Counted from the first letter of the stretch, positions 45,802-55,204 are shown. The stretch is 64,000 nt of DNA from Bryobacterales bacterium (GCA_019261985.1 JAFAQY010000018.1:62001-126000), one strand, 5' to 3'. Notes: generated by a model from the letters alone, not told the origin. Program-made: numbers and translations.

Positions 45802-47034
45802 ATGTCGCCCGAAACAACGAATGTAGCCGGACATCTTCGAGAAAGAGGCCGCACCCGACGGCCTCGAAAGTTTTCCAAGGCGGCACAGGTGACGAACACT
45901 CCAATTTTCGCCAGTTTCCTTCAAGCCGGATTCGAATGCTCCACACACAAGCTGAAAAACGGAAAGCGGCTGGATCTGGTCGCGTCAACGCAGCACGACC
46001 GTTTCGTCGATCTGGACTACTCGCGCCTGCGTGACTTCGGCATACAGACGGTGCGCGAAGGCTTGCGATGGCACCTCATTGAGCGCGAGCGCGGCCGTTA
46101 CGACTTCTCTTCCGCACTGACAATTCTGCGCGCCGCGCAGAGGCATGGAATCGAGATCATCTGGGACGTTTTTCACTTCGGCTGGCCGGATTTCCTGGAT
46201 ATCTTCAGCGCGGAGTGGGCGAATGCCTTAACCGATTTAGCGGGCGAATTCGGTCGTCTCCTCCGCGCGGAATCATCCGGAAAGCGGTTTGTGGCGGCGG
46301 TCAATGAAATTTCTTTCGTGGCGTGGGGGGGCGGCGACGACGCGTTCATTAATCCGTTCTGCAAAGGCCGCGGCCATGAGCTAAAGCGGCAACTTGTGCG
46401 CTCATCGGTCCGCGCGAGCCGCGCTCTACGGAGCGAATTGCCCGATGTTCAACTGGTTTCGCCCGAGCCCGTGATTCATATTGTCGGCGATCCCGCGCGG
46501 CCTGACGACGTCCGCTCCGCCGAAGCGTATCGCACCTCGATGTTTGAAGCATGGGACATGCTCACAGGCAGGCTGCATCCGGAACTGGGCGGCGATGAAT
46601 CGATCCTCGACATCATCGGCGTGAATTTCTACGACCGCAATCAGTGGTGGAATTTTGGCCAGACCATTCATCGCGGCGAACCGGAATACAGGCCGTTCCG
46701 CGAAATTTTGCGCGAAGTATACTGCCGTTATCGCCGGCCGCTGTTTGTCGCCGAAACGGGCACCGAGAACGCAGACAGGCCGGATTGGTTTGCCTACGTC
46801 TGGGATGAAGTCCAAGCGGCAATTGCGGCTGGTATTCCGGTACACGGTGTGTGCCTTTATCCGATCCTCAATCATCCCGGATGGGAAGACGACAGGCATT
46901 GCTACAACGGCTTGTGGGACTACGCAGAGCCGGACGGCAACAGAAAAGTTTACGACCCATTGGCCGAAGAAATCCGAAGACGAACCTCTAAAGAAAGAAG
47001 TATTTGCTATGAATCCAAACTACGATCAACCTGA
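45802..47034 (+). CDS. GH-A clan glycoside hydrolase, beta-glycosidase-like
   Basis: TIM-barrel glycoside hydrolase-like chain. Catalytic acid candidates: Glu in FVAAVNEISFVA and nucleophile Glu in PLFVAETGTEN. Also seen are RHGIEIIWDVFHFGWPDFLD and WDEVQAAIAAGIPVHGVCLYPILN, typical of GH1/GH5-like sequences. ATG at 45802 is chosen because the conserved part begins with TPIFASFLQAGFECSTHK at ~residue 40; a frame open from 45649 adds basic, unconserved residues. No signal peptide is visible, so it may be cytosolic. Its 3' end overlaps the glycosyltransferase start by 26 bases. Confidence 0.72.
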   Translation: MSPETTNVAGHLRERGRTRRPRKFSKAAQVTNTPIFASFLQAGFECSTHKLKNGKRLDLVASTQHDRFVDLDYSRLRDFGIQTVREGLRWHLIERERGRYDFSSALTILRAAQRHGIEIIWDVFHFGWPDFLDIFSAEWANALTDLAGEFGRLLRAESSGKRFVAAVNEISFVAWGGGDDAFINPFCKGRGHELKRQLVRSSVRASRALRSELPDVQLVSPEPVIHIVGDPARPDDVRSAEAYRTSMFEAWDMLTGRLHPELGGDESILDIIGVNFYDRNQWWNFGQTIHRGEPEYRPFREILREVYCRYRRPLFVAETGTENADRPDWFAYVWDEVQAAIAAGIPVHGVCLYPILNHPGWEDDRHCYNGLWDYAEPDGNRKVYDPLAEEIRRRTSKERSICYESKLRST

Positions 47035-48187
47035 CCTGTTGTGCTTGTCCCATCTGCGCTGGGAATTCGTGTTTCAACGGCCGCAGCATTTAATGAGCCG
47101 CTTCGCGCGCCGGCAGCGCGTGCATTTTGTCGAGGAGGCGATTTTTGAACCTGGAGAAGCTATCAAATTACACGTTCGCGCCTGCCCGCGTACTGGGGTT
47201 GAAGTGATTACTCCGCATCTGCCGGAACGGTTCAGTACGGCGCACCATGCCATCGCCTGTGAATTGTTAACCGCGCATCTCGATAAGCAGGGCGTGCGGA
47301 ACCCAGTCGTTTGGTTTTACACGCCAATGGCGCTGGAATATTTCCCCGGCAACATCACCCCCGCGCTCGTGGTGTATGACTGCATGGATGAGCTCTCTCT
47401 GTTTAAAAACGCGCCCGCCAACCTTCAGAAGAACGAGAAAAGGCTGATGCGCATCGCGGACCTGGTCTTCACCGGTGGTATTAGCCTGTTTGAGCACAAG
47501 CGCACGCATCATCCCCGCGTGCATCCCTTTCCGAGCGGCGTGGACGTGCAACATTTCGCGCAGGCGCGCGCCCGCCAGGAAGATTATGAGGAACACGTCG
47601 GCATGCCGCGTCCGCGGATCGGATATGCGGGCGTAATCGATGAGCGGATCGATTTGGATCTGATCCGGGGAGCCGCGGAGCTGCGGCCGGAATGGCGCTT
47701 CGTTATGCTCGGGCCGGTAGTCAAAATAGATCCCGCTTCCCTGCCGCAGCGCCCCAATATTCACTGGCTCGGAATGAAGGACTACCGCGACCTTCCATCG
47801 TATTTCGCCGGGTGGGATGTGGCGATGATGCCCTTCGCGCTCAATGATGCCACGCGGTTCATCAGTCCCACCAAAACGCCTGAATACCTTGCCGCGGGCC
47901 TGCCGGTTGTCTCTACCGCAATCCGTGATGTCGTCCGGCCCTACGGGGAGCTAGGCCTCGCGCGTATCGTCAGCGACCCACAACAATTCGTTACAGCCGC
48001 GGAGCACTCAATGCAGTTTGGAATGTCGCTAAAGTGGCGCGAGCGCGCCGATGCATTCCTTCAAACGCTTTCGTGGGATTCCGTCTGGCAAGATATGAAT
48101 CGCCTGATCTATCAACAGCTCGAAGGTCGCGATGCCGAGAGCGAACTGGCTCCCCTAGCCTCCGTCACGGAGGTCGCGCGTGTTTGA
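47009..48187 (+). CDS. GT4-like glycosyltransferase
   Basis: 392 residues from the ATG at 47009 (MNPNYDQPDLLCLSHLRWEF). The RPQHLMSRFARRQRVHFVEE start, VVYDCMDELSLFKNAP (sugar-nucleotide fold), PRIGYAGVIDERIDLDLI and the donor-binding ISPTKTPEYLAAGLPVVST are those of the TuaH-type GT1/GT4 family. Here the donor could be UDP-galactofuranose made by the next gene (glf), but this is inferred from neighbours only. It overlaps glf by 8 bases. Confidence 0.85.
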   Translation: MNPNYDQPDLLCLSHLRWEFVFQRPQHLMSRFARRQRVHFVEEAIFEPGEAIKLHVRACPRTGVEVITPHLPERFSTAHHAIACELLTAHLDKQGVRNPVVWFYTPMALEYFPGNITPALVVYDCMDELSLFKNAPANLQKNEKRLMRIADLVFTGGISLFEHKRTHHPRVHPFPSGVDVQHFAQARARQEDYEEHVGMPRPRIGYAGVIDERIDLDLIRGAAELRPEWRFVMLGPVVKIDPASLPQRPNIHWLGMKDYRDLPSYFAGWDVAMMPFALNDATRFISPTKTPEYLAAGLPVVSTAIRDVVRPYGELGLARIVSDPQQFVTAAEHSMQFGMSLKWRERADAFLQTLSWDSVWQDMNRLIYQQLEGRDAESELAPLASVTEVARV

Positions 48188-49337
48188 TTATGTAATCGTA
48201 GGAGCGGGTTTTGCAGGATCCGTAGTAGCCGCGCAGATGGCGCGGAATTTTGACCGCAAAGTCTTACTCATCGACCGCCGGAACCATATTGGCGGAAATG
48301 CGTACGATCACTATGACCACGCCGGTGTATTAGTCCACAAATACGGTCCGCATATTTTTCACACCAATTCGCGCGACGTTTTTGAGTATCTGTCCAAGTT
48401 CACCGAATGGCGGCCGTATGAGCACCGGGTTCTGGCGAAAGTCGGCGACAAACTCGTTCCGGTGCCCATCAATCTCGATACTGTCAACCGTCTCTACTCT
48501 CTGAATCTAACCGTCGAGGGACTCGAAAAGTACCTCGAATCGGTGGCAGAAAAACCCGCGGCGATTCGCACGTCGGAAGATGTCGTGGTGAGCCGCGTGG
48601 GTCGCGATCTATACGAAAAGATGTTTCGCGGCTATACCCGCAAACAGTGGGGCCTCGATCCCTCGGAGCTTGATGCGTCGGTTACCGCGCGCATCCCTGT
48701 CCGCACCAACCGGGACGACCGCTACTTCACCGATACCTACCAGGTAATGCCCAAGCACGGCTATACGCGGTTGTTCGAAAATATGCTCGATCACAAGAAC
48801 ATCGGGATTGTTTTGAACACTTGTTACCGCGACGTGATTCGCTCCGTGCCTCACCGCCAGCTTGTATATACAGGTCCTATCGATGAGTTCTTCGATTACC
48901 GCTACGGAAAGCTTCCGTACCGCTCATTAGAGTTCAAACACGAAACCCACGATGTTCCTCAGCTCCAGCCCGTGGCAGTGATCAATTACCCCAACGACCA
49001 CGCTTACACGCGTGTAACCGAGTTCAAGCATTTAACCGGGCAGGCGCATCATCGTACCAGCGTGGTCTACGAGTTTCCATGCAATAACCTCGAGCCATAC
49101 TATCCGGTGCCGCGCCCGGAAAACGCTGCGTTGTATAAAAAATATGAAGCGCTCGCGGCCACGCGTCCGGATGTACACTTTGTAGGCCGGCTCGCGACCT
49201 ATAAGTACTACAACATGGATCAGGTAGTCGCGCAGGCCCTAACATTATGTGCGAAGCTCTCGGGAGCCACGCGCGGCGAATTGGTCCGCAAGCCCCCCGC
49301 TGTGGGGCAGGTTGCCAAACCTGCGGCGGGTTGCTAA
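48180..49337 (+). CDS. glf: UDP-galactopyranose mutase
   Basis: Reduced-FAD enzyme that converts UDP-galactopyranose to UDP-galactofuranose. FAD fold DYVIVGAGFAGSVVA, then GGNAYDHYDHAGVLVHKYGPHIFHTN, TRKQWGLDPSELDASV and RLATYKYYNMDQVVAQAL, all family features. GTG start overlaps the GT gene. The last residues (AVGQVAKPAAGC) are encoded by a family A palindrome, so the natural stop has been replaced. The gene implies surface galactofuranose. Confidence 0.94.
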   Translation: MFDYVIVGAGFAGSVVAAQMARNFDRKVLLIDRRNHIGGNAYDHYDHAGVLVHKYGPHIFHTNSRDVFEYLSKFTEWRPYEHRVLAKVGDKLVPVPINLDTVNRLYSLNLTVEGLEKYLESVAEKPAAIRTSEDVVVSRVGRDLYEKMFRGYTRKQWGLDPSELDASVTARIPVRTNRDDRYFTDTYQVMPKHGYTRLFENMLDHKNIGIVLNTCYRDVIRSVPHRQLVYTGPIDEFFDYRYGKLPYRSLEFKHETHDVPQLQPVAVINYPNDHAYTRVTEFKHLTGQAHHRTSVVYEFPCNNLEPYYPVPRPENAALYKKYEALAATRPDVHFVGRLATYKYYNMDQVVAQALTLCAKLSGATRGELVRKPPAVGQVAKPAAGC

Positions 49338-49362
49338 CCCGCCTTTCGACGGCGGGTTGCTA
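49302..49362. repeat. Family A palindrome at the glf 3' end
   Basis: TGTGGGGCAGGTTGCCAAACCTGC followed by GGCGGGTTGCTAACCCGCC and a further GGCGGGTTGCTA. The first two parts encode the last ~12 residues of Glf and include its stop. Confidence 0.8.
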
Positions 49363-51174
49363 TCACATCAATAGCGAATTGATCTCGCGGATCCGTTGAA
49401 CGTCGAATTTCGGGCGACGGTCGTAAGTCATCAAGCCATTCACTTCCTGCTCGACGTCATAGAGTTGGGTATAGCATATCCCCGCGATTTTGCCGATCTT
49501 TGCCACGGCTTGATACAGGCCCCGCATTCGTTCCAGCGCCGCCTCCGCGGTGGCTTCGACGCCTGAGTAGCCCCAGGCGTTTTCGGGTACTTTGGCGCGA
49601 TCTTCATCCGCGACGTAGCCGATTCCTCCGAATTCGGAAAGGAAGATGGGCGAATTGTTATACTTCTGCCCCGGCGCCAAATACAGGTTGCCGTGCAGCG
49701 GAAGCGGCAGTCCCTCGGTGGCAATGTTTTGATAGCGGCGAAAGAATTCCTTGCCGGAGCGGGTGTAGTCGTGGATTGCGAACAGGTCGGTGGCTTCCGT
49801 GTGTTCCCAACCGTCGTTATCGATCACCAGCCGTGTATCGTCCAGCGATTTTGTCAAGTAGTACAACGCCCGTAGGTGCGCCTGCTGTTTGGGATCGGTG
49901 AGATTCGGAACACCCCAACTTTCGTTCACCGGAACCCAGATAACGATAGACGGGTGGTTGTAATCGCGCTTGAGGACTTCGATCCATTCGCGCGTCATCC
50001 GCTCAACAGCGTCTTCGTTGAACAGATAGGCGTTCGCCATTTCCGCTGAGACCAGCAAGCCCATGCGGTCCGCCCAATAGAGATACCGCGGATCTTCGAC
50101 CTTTTGGTGCTTGCGAACGCCATTAAAGCCAAATTCTTTCGTGCGGCGGATGTCCTGAATAATGGCTTCATCCGAGGGCGGGGTGAGATTCGACTCGGGC
50201 CAGTACCCCTGGTCCAACACCGTCTTCAGATAGATGGGCGCGCCGTTTAGAAGCACCTTGCCGCCCTGCGCGGAAATGCAGCGGAAACCAAGATAGCTGT
50301 CCACGCCGTCGATGAATCCCCCCGGACCGTGCAACTCGATGCGGACATCGTACAGGTTGGGGCTGTCGGGCGACCACAGCTTCGGATGGCCTACGCGAAC
50401 CGCGATGGAAGCTCGCGGTCCTTCCGCCAGGCTCATCCCGGTTGCGCACGTTATGCCATCGCGATGAACTTTCACCGTGACGAATTGAGAAGGCGCGCCG
50501 TTTACGATCTTTACCGAAAACCCCACGGTGCCGTCTTGATGGGGCGTAATGCGCACGCTCTCCAGGTGCGATTCGGCCACCGGTTCCAGCCAGACTGTTT
50601 GCCAAATGCCGGTGGTGCGGGCATAGAAGATACTGACCGGCTCTTCCTCCCAATGCTGTTTTCCGCGCGGGATATAGCGATCGGTGGGAGGGTCTTCCGC
50701 GCGCACGATTACGACGTTTTCTCCCTCGCGCATCGCGCCTGTGATGTCGGCGTGAAAAGGCGTGTGTCCGCCTTCATGCCACGCCACGGGAATACTGTTT
50801 ACCCACACGGTCGCTTTGTAATCGACAGCGCCGAAATGCAGCAGCACTCGCTTGCCCGCCCAAGCAGCCGGGACTCGGAAAGCGCGCCGGTACCAGACAC
50901 AGTGATGAAACGAGCGGTCGCCGATCCCGCTCAGTTTCGACTCGATAGAGAACGGCACGACGATGCGGCCGGAGAACCCGGTCGAGGAGAACCATGATTG
51001 TTCCAGGCCGACGTTACCCTCATCCAGGGTGAATTCCCAGACGCCGTTCAGGTTGAGCCAGTCTTCGCGCACAAATTGCGGGCGAGGATACTCAGGACGC
51101 GGAATTGACTCGAGTTCGTAGACTGGCTGCGCTGATGTTTGCGGTTCGATTATGTTAAGGGATGCGAGTGACAC
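49363..51174 (-). CDS. Glycoside hydrolase family 2 (beta-galactosidase/glucuronidase type)
   Basis: 603 residues in the order sugar-binding jelly-roll (NLNGVWEFTLDEG, FGAVDYKATVWVNSIPVAWHEGGHTPFHADIT), Ig-like domain, TIM barrel. The acid/base Glu lies near residue 416 in VPVNESWGVPN and the nucleophile near 511 in FLSEFGGIGY. No signal peptide is visible, so cytosolic action is likely. Alongside galK, galT and glf it may release galactose from small beta-galactosides; glucuronides remain possible. Confidence 0.87.
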   Translation of the reverse strand: MSLASLNIIEPQTSAQPVYELESIPRPEYPRPQFVREDWLNLNGVWEFTLDEGNVGLEQSWFSSTGFSGRIVVPFSIESKLSGIGDRSFHHCVWYRRAFRVPAAWAGKRVLLHFGAVDYKATVWVNSIPVAWHEGGHTPFHADITGAMREGENVVIVRAEDPPTDRYIPRGKQHWEEEPVSIFYARTTGIWQTVWLEPVAESHLESVRITPHQDGTVGFSVKIVNGAPSQFVTVKVHRDGITCATGMSLAEGPRASIAVRVGHPKLWSPDSPNLYDVRIELHGPGGFIDGVDSYLGFRCISAQGGKVLLNGAPIYLKTVLDQGYWPESNLTPPSDEAIIQDIRRTKEFGFNGVRKHQKVEDPRYLYWADRMGLLVSAEMANAYLFNEDAVERMTREWIEVLKRDYNHPSIVIWVPVNESWGVPNLTDPKQQAHLRALYYLTKSLDDTRLVIDNDGWEHTEATDLFAIHDYTRSGKEFFRRYQNIATEGLPLPLHGNLYLAPGQKYNNSPIFLSEFGGIGYVADEDRAKVPENAWGYSGVEATAEAALERMRGLYQAVAKIGKIAGICYTQLYDVEQEVNGLMTYDRRPKFDVQRIREINSLLM

Positions 51175-51296
51175 AGGGACAACTTCCGGACGGTGTGATC
51201 TAACTTCTGCCTTTGAGGGAAGAATACCACAGAACTCGCCAGGTTCAACGCGCGTAAAAATTAAAAGATATTCTAAATACCCAGGAGGTTCTCACG

Positions 51297-52115
51297 GTGC
51301 GAAAACGGTCCTCGTGGTTCGCATGCATTGTTGTGGTTTCGGTGCCCCTGTGTGCGCAAATCGGTCCTCCGCCTTCCCAGGGCGCATCGAAGCCCACGCC
51401 GCGGCTCGCGGATGGGCGACCGGACCTCGGCAATGCCGGCGGTTCTTGGTTTCCGCGCATTGTGGACGACATCTCCGGCAACGGAGGCGGTGAGAAGGAC
51501 GAGAAAACGCGCGCGCGCCAAAAGACGTGGGTGGACAAGCGAGTTGACGTGCCATTCCAGCCCTGGGCGAAAGAACTCTACGAAAAGCGCGACGCAAATC
51601 TTTCAAAGGAAGACCCCGAGGGCAAGTGCCTGCCTCCGGGTATTCCACGCATGATGAACACTCCCTTCCCAATGCAGATGTACCAGCTCCCTGACCGTAT
51701 TCTCCAGGTGTATGAAGGCGGCGCGCACATGTGGCGCGTGATTTACATGGACGGCCGCGCGCATCCGAAAGGCGAACAGTTGAATCCGACGTATTTAGGG
51801 CACGCGGTCGGCCACTGGGACGGCGACACGCTCGTGGTGGATGTCGTTGGGTTCAACGACCGCACTTGGCTCGACGCCGCCGGCCATCCGCATACCGAGC
51901 AATTGCACGTCATCGAGCGCTACACGCGTATCAACCAAGACGTGCTGCACTACGAAGCGACCATCGACGACCCCGGCGCCTACACTGCGCCCTGGACCGT
52001 CGGCTGGCAGGTCGCGTGGCAAGCGGGGATGGAGCCGCTGGAGTACGTCTGCCAGGAGAACAACGCCGACCTCAATCACTTGATCGGGCTGAAGCCGGGA
52101 GAAAAGCACCCATAG
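51297..52115 (+). CDS. Secreted protein of the 'GDTLV.D..GFND' family
   Basis: 272 residues: signal peptide (MRKRSSWFACIVVVSVPLCA), then LADGRPDLGNAGG, a variable middle with RMMNTPFPMQMYQLPDRILQVYEGGAHMWRVIYMDGR, and the shared AVGHWDGDTLVVDVVGFNDRTWLDAAG, HTEQLHVIERY and IDDPGAYTAPW. It lacks the Ig-like domain found in its paralogues at 16.8 and 18.2 kb. GTG start at 51297 is placed 8 bases after a strong AGGAGG site. Function unknown. Confidence 0.78.
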   Translation: MRKRSSWFACIVVVSVPLCAQIGPPPSQGASKPTPRLADGRPDLGNAGGSWFPRIVDDISGNGGGEKDEKTRARQKTWVDKRVDVPFQPWAKELYEKRDANLSKEDPEGKCLPPGIPRMMNTPFPMQMYQLPDRILQVYEGGAHMWRVIYMDGRAHPKGEQLNPTYLGHAVGHWDGDTLVVDVVGFNDRTWLDAAGHPHTEQLHVIERYTRINQDVLHYEATIDDPGAYTAPWTVGWQVAWQAGMEPLEYVCQENNADLNHLIGLKPGEKHP

Positions 52116-52131
52116 GCTAAGATAGCCTCAG

Positions 52132-52350
52132 ATGAAGCTAACCGCCATTTATATGAAGGTGCCTGAGGGCTATGTAGCGTTCGTGGAGGAACTGCCTGGG
52201 GCAAATTCTCAGGGCACAACTCTTCAAGAAGCCCGCAAGAACCTGGTTGAAGCTGTCGCTTTAGTCCTGGAAGCTAACCGAACGCTAGCGGAAGAATCTC
52301 TAGTGGGAGTTGCCGTGATCCGTGAGGACTTCATACTTCCGGCAGCATGA
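52132..52350 (+). CDS. hicB: HicB-like antitoxin
   Basis: 72 residues: MKLTAIYMKVPEGYVAFVEELPGANSQG and LQEARKNLVEAVALVLEANRTLAEESL is the degenerate RNase H-like HicB fold with the VEELPGA/SQG pattern. The C-terminal DNA-binding part is short. Normally HicB binds and blocks the mRNA-cleaving HicA. Here it stops within the hicA start (ATGA). Confidence 0.82.
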   Translation: MKLTAIYMKVPEGYVAFVEELPGANSQGTTLQEARKNLVEAVALVLEANRTLAEESLVGVAVIREDFILPAA

Positions 52351-52531
52351 AGCGAGTCGATCATCCGCCACCTGGAACGGCACGGGTGTGAGTTTCCTTC
52401 GCGAAGGGCACAACCACACGGTCTATATTAGTCGCGCCGACCGTAAGTCCTCGTCGGTTCCGCGCCATCGCGAGGTAAACGATTTTCTGGCGCGAAAGAT
52501 TTGCACTGATTTGCAGATTCCCAAGCCATGA
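52347..52531 (+). pseudogene. hicA: HicA-like toxin with two frameshifts
   Basis: The start MKRV is at 52347 in one frame. The conserved IRHLERHGCEF continues from about 52360 in a second frame, and LREGHNHTVYISRADRKSSSVPRHREVNDFLARKICTDLQIPKP runs to a stop at 52531 in the third. Each shift equals one extra base. The last part keeps the HicA core with its catalytic His region (EGHNHTVY) and PRHRE motif. With two shifts the toxin could not be made as one chain. Sequencing error remains possible because two single-base events are needed. Confidence 0.7.
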
Positions 52532-52552
52532 GTAATTGCGATTAATACGGGC

Positions 52553-53167
52553 ATGGCACAGGTCGTCACGTTTCCCGAATCGATCTCCGGTTCGGCGATT
52601 TGGGATCCAGGGCCGGAGAAATTATCCGACGACGAATATTGGGCTTTCTGCGAAGCCAATCGGGATCTTCACATTGAGCGGACCGCCAAAGGAGAGATCG
52701 TCATAATACCGCCTGCGGGAGGCGAATGGGGGTATCGAGGAGCCGAAATTATAGGTGAGTTGAGAAACTGGGCACGTCGAGATGGACGCGGAAGGACGTT
52801 TGATTCCTCGGTGCAGTTCTTCCTCCCGGACGGCTCTGGCCTATCGCCGGATGCAGCCTGGGTCTCGAACGAATCCCTCCAACGGCTGACCAAACAAGAA
52901 CGCACGAAATACTTGCGGCTTACGCCCGAGTTTGTGATCGAAGTTCTCTCCTCGACGGATAGTCTCAAGCAGGCCAAAGCAAAAATGGATCAATGGATCG
53001 CGAACGGTGTTGAGCTCGGCTGGCTGATCGACGGCGATGCTGAAACTGTTTACGTCTATCGAAAAGGCCACCGTTCCATAGCGCGCCAACACATTCAAGA
53101 GGTCGCGGGCGAAGGCCCCGTTGCTGGATTTGTTCTCGATCTTCATCCTATTTGGGCAGGACTCTGA
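52553..53167 (+). CDS. Uma2-type PD-(D/E)xK restriction-endonuclease-like protein
   Basis: Uma2 (DUF820) family, 204 residues: KLSDDEYWAFCEANRDLHIERTAKGEIVIIPPAGG starts the fold, LSPDAAWVSNESLQRL and LRLTPEFVIEVLSSTDSLKQAKAKMDQWIANGVELGWLID keep the P-D and E-x-L motifs of the endonuclease core, and YRKGHRS ends it. Uma2 proteins are abundant in acidobacteria, often beside toxin-antitoxin genes, but their action is uncertain. It follows the hicA remnant and ends 2 bases before the convergent PQQ gene. Confidence 0.83.
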   Translation: MAQVVTFPESISGSAIWDPGPEKLSDDEYWAFCEANRDLHIERTAKGEIVIIPPAGGEWGYRGAEIIGELRNWARRDGRGRTFDSSVQFFLPDGSGLSPDAAWVSNESLQRLTKQERTKYLRLTPEFVIEVLSSTDSLKQAKAKMDQWIANGVELGWLIDGDAETVYVYRKGHRSIARQHIQEVAGEGPVAGFVLDLHPIWAGL

Positions 53168-53169
53168 CG

Positions 53170-55173
53170 CTAATTCTCGTCCGGCGCCGGACCTCGGCCG
53201 CCTCGTCCACCTCCACGGCCGCCGCGACCTCCGCCGCCGGGAGTAGGCAACGCAAGCCCGACCAGTTCCGCTCCGCCGCCTTGCTGGCCGCCCACAACGG
53301 CGACGATGAACTGCCGTCCGTTCAGTAAATACGTCATCGTGCCGCCGGTGAGCTGCGCGCCGAAGTTCATCGAATGAATCTGCCGGCCGGTTTTCTTATC
53401 GATCACGCGAAGAGTATCGCTGCCTTCGAATAGCAGTGTTTTTGTCACAAGAATGGGCGAGCGTTGCCCGCCTCCCCAATTGCTCGCGTCAATACTGGAC
53501 GATTTAAGAGCCGGGTTATTCACGATCGTATCGGCGGGCTTGCCGTTGGGAACCATCCACACGTGCTCGCCGGTATTAAGATTGATCGCGGTAATGCGGC
53601 CGTACGGACCTTTAATCAGCGGCAAGCCCATAACGGTTGGGCCACCCAGTCCTCCGGATGCGATGTATGGCATCTCCGAACGGCTTCCACCCGGTTGTAG
53701 TCCCGAGATGTAAGGCGTAGTTACGGAGGGCACATAAAGAATCCCTGTCTCAGCATCGACCGAGCCGCCCATCCAGTTGGCTCCGCCGCCCGCGCCCGGA
53801 AGCTGAATCGTACCGAGCTTGCCGCCGTCGTCCTTCACGATCGGAGGCGTGTAGATCGGACCCAGCACGTATTGTGACGCGACCTTCAACGCTTCGGCTT
53901 TGATCTCCGGCGTGTAATCCGCGAGATCCGCCTCGGTCACGCCCTGGCGATCGAACGGCGCGGGCTTCGTTGGGAAAGGTTGCGTCGGTGAATACCACTC
54001 GCCTGGGACCTTACCTTGCGGAACCGGCCGCTCCTCTATGGGGAACACCGGCTGACCGTTCGTGCGGTCGAAGACAAAAGTAAATGCCGATTTATTCACC
54101 ACCGCGACAGCCTTAATCTTTCTTCCGTTAACGGTTAAATCCGTCAGGATTGGCGCGGCGGGAATATCGTAATCCCACATCTCATGGTGAATAAGCTGGT
54201 AATGCCAGATGCGCTTACCGGTTTTGGCGTCGAGACAAACAATGCTGTCGGAATATAAATTCGCGCCCGGACGCTGGCCTCCGTACGTATCGCCGCTCGG
54301 CGCTTCCACCGGGATGTAAACATAGCCCAGCTCTTCGTCCCCGGTCAGCGGTCCCCATGCGCCGGTGTTGCCTGTGAATTTCCACGATTCCACGCCGGTT
54401 TGAGGATCTTTGAACCACGTTTCAACGCCGGGTTCGCCCGCCTGCGGCACGGTATGGAAGGTCCACAAAAGTTTACCCGTGCGGACGTCGTAACCGCGAA
54501 TGTACCCAGGAGTGTTCAGCTTTGTCGGCAGCGCTACGCCGACGCGCAGGGCCGCGCCGACGATGGCAACATCCCGAACGATGATGGGCGGCGATGTCGC
54601 GCCAATGGTGCCCTTTTCAACACTCGGCCGGTCCAGACCTTTCCAAAGATCGACGTGGGCATCGGCGCCGAAGCTCGAAATCGGAACGCCGGTTTTCGCA
54701 TTCAGCGCGATCAACTGATAGCCTGGCGTGACAAACAGAATCCGGTCGTCGCCCCTGCCATCGCTCCAATAGGAAAGCCCGCGATTGTTGGCGCGCACGG
54801 CCCCGCGTTCCGCCGTATCGTCGCCGCGGTACAGCCACAGGGTTTCGCCGGTTCCCGCGTCCGCGGCCACTACGGTCCGCCCCGTCCCCGCGGTGAAGTA
54901 CAACTTTCCACTAACCATCAGCGGAGTCACTTCCCACGCAGGCTGCGGCGACGGCCCCATGTTCTGTGCTTTCCAGCGCCATGCGATCTGCAAGCTGTTT
55001 ACGTTATCCGCGTTGATCTGGTCGAGCGGCGAATAACGTGTACTGCCCGAATCCCCTCCGTTTACTCGCCATTCGTCGGTTGCAGGTGTGCCCTGCTGGG
55101 CAGGGGCGGGCGTCAGCGTCCATACAACTGCAGAGGCGGCGACGGCCAACGTCGCCGTGATCGTTCGATTCAT
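53170..55173 (-). CDS. PQQ-dependent quinoprotein dehydrogenase
   Basis: 667 residues from ATG at 55173, with signal MNRTITATLAVAASAVVWTLTPAPAQ. A longer frame to 55236 crosses repeat DNA and is rejected. The eight-bladed propeller uses W-motifs such as GDEWRVNGGDSGSTRYSPLDQI, AWRWKAQNMG and GETLWLYRG. It is periplasmic and probably oxidises an alcohol or sugar and passes electrons to a quinone or cytochrome. The C-terminus is Gly/Arg-rich (GRGGRGGGRGG), unusual for the family. No cytochrome domain is fused. Confidence 0.85.
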   Translation of the reverse strand: MNRTITATLAVAASAVVWTLTPAPAQQGTPATDEWRVNGGDSGSTRYSPLDQINADNVNSLQIAWRWKAQNMGPSPQPAWEVTPLMVSGKLYFTAGTGRTVVAADAGTGETLWLYRGDDTAERGAVRANNRGLSYWSDGRGDDRILFVTPGYQLIALNAKTGVPISSFGADAHVDLWKGLDRPSVEKGTIGATSPPIIVRDVAIVGAALRVGVALPTKLNTPGYIRGYDVRTGKLLWTFHTVPQAGEPGVETWFKDPQTGVESWKFTGNTGAWGPLTGDEELGYVYIPVEAPSGDTYGGQRPGANLYSDSIVCLDAKTGKRIWHYQLIHHEMWDYDIPAAPILTDLTVNGRKIKAVAVVNKSAFTFVFDRTNGQPVFPIEERPVPQGKVPGEWYSPTQPFPTKPAPFDRQGVTEADLADYTPEIKAEALKVASQYVLGPIYTPPIVKDDGGKLGTIQLPGAGGGANWMGGSVDAETGILYVPSVTTPYISGLQPGGSRSEMPYIASGGLGGPTVMGLPLIKGPYGRITAINLNTGEHVWMVPNGKPADTIVNNPALKSSSIDASNWGGGQRSPILVTKTLLFEGSDTLRVIDKKTGRQIHSMNFGAQLTGGTMTYLLNGRQFIVAVVGGQQGGGAELVGLALPTPGGGGRGGRGGGRGGRGPAPDEN

Positions 55174-55204
55174 AAGCTTGTTCCTACTCCCTTGAAAGCC
55201 ACCT

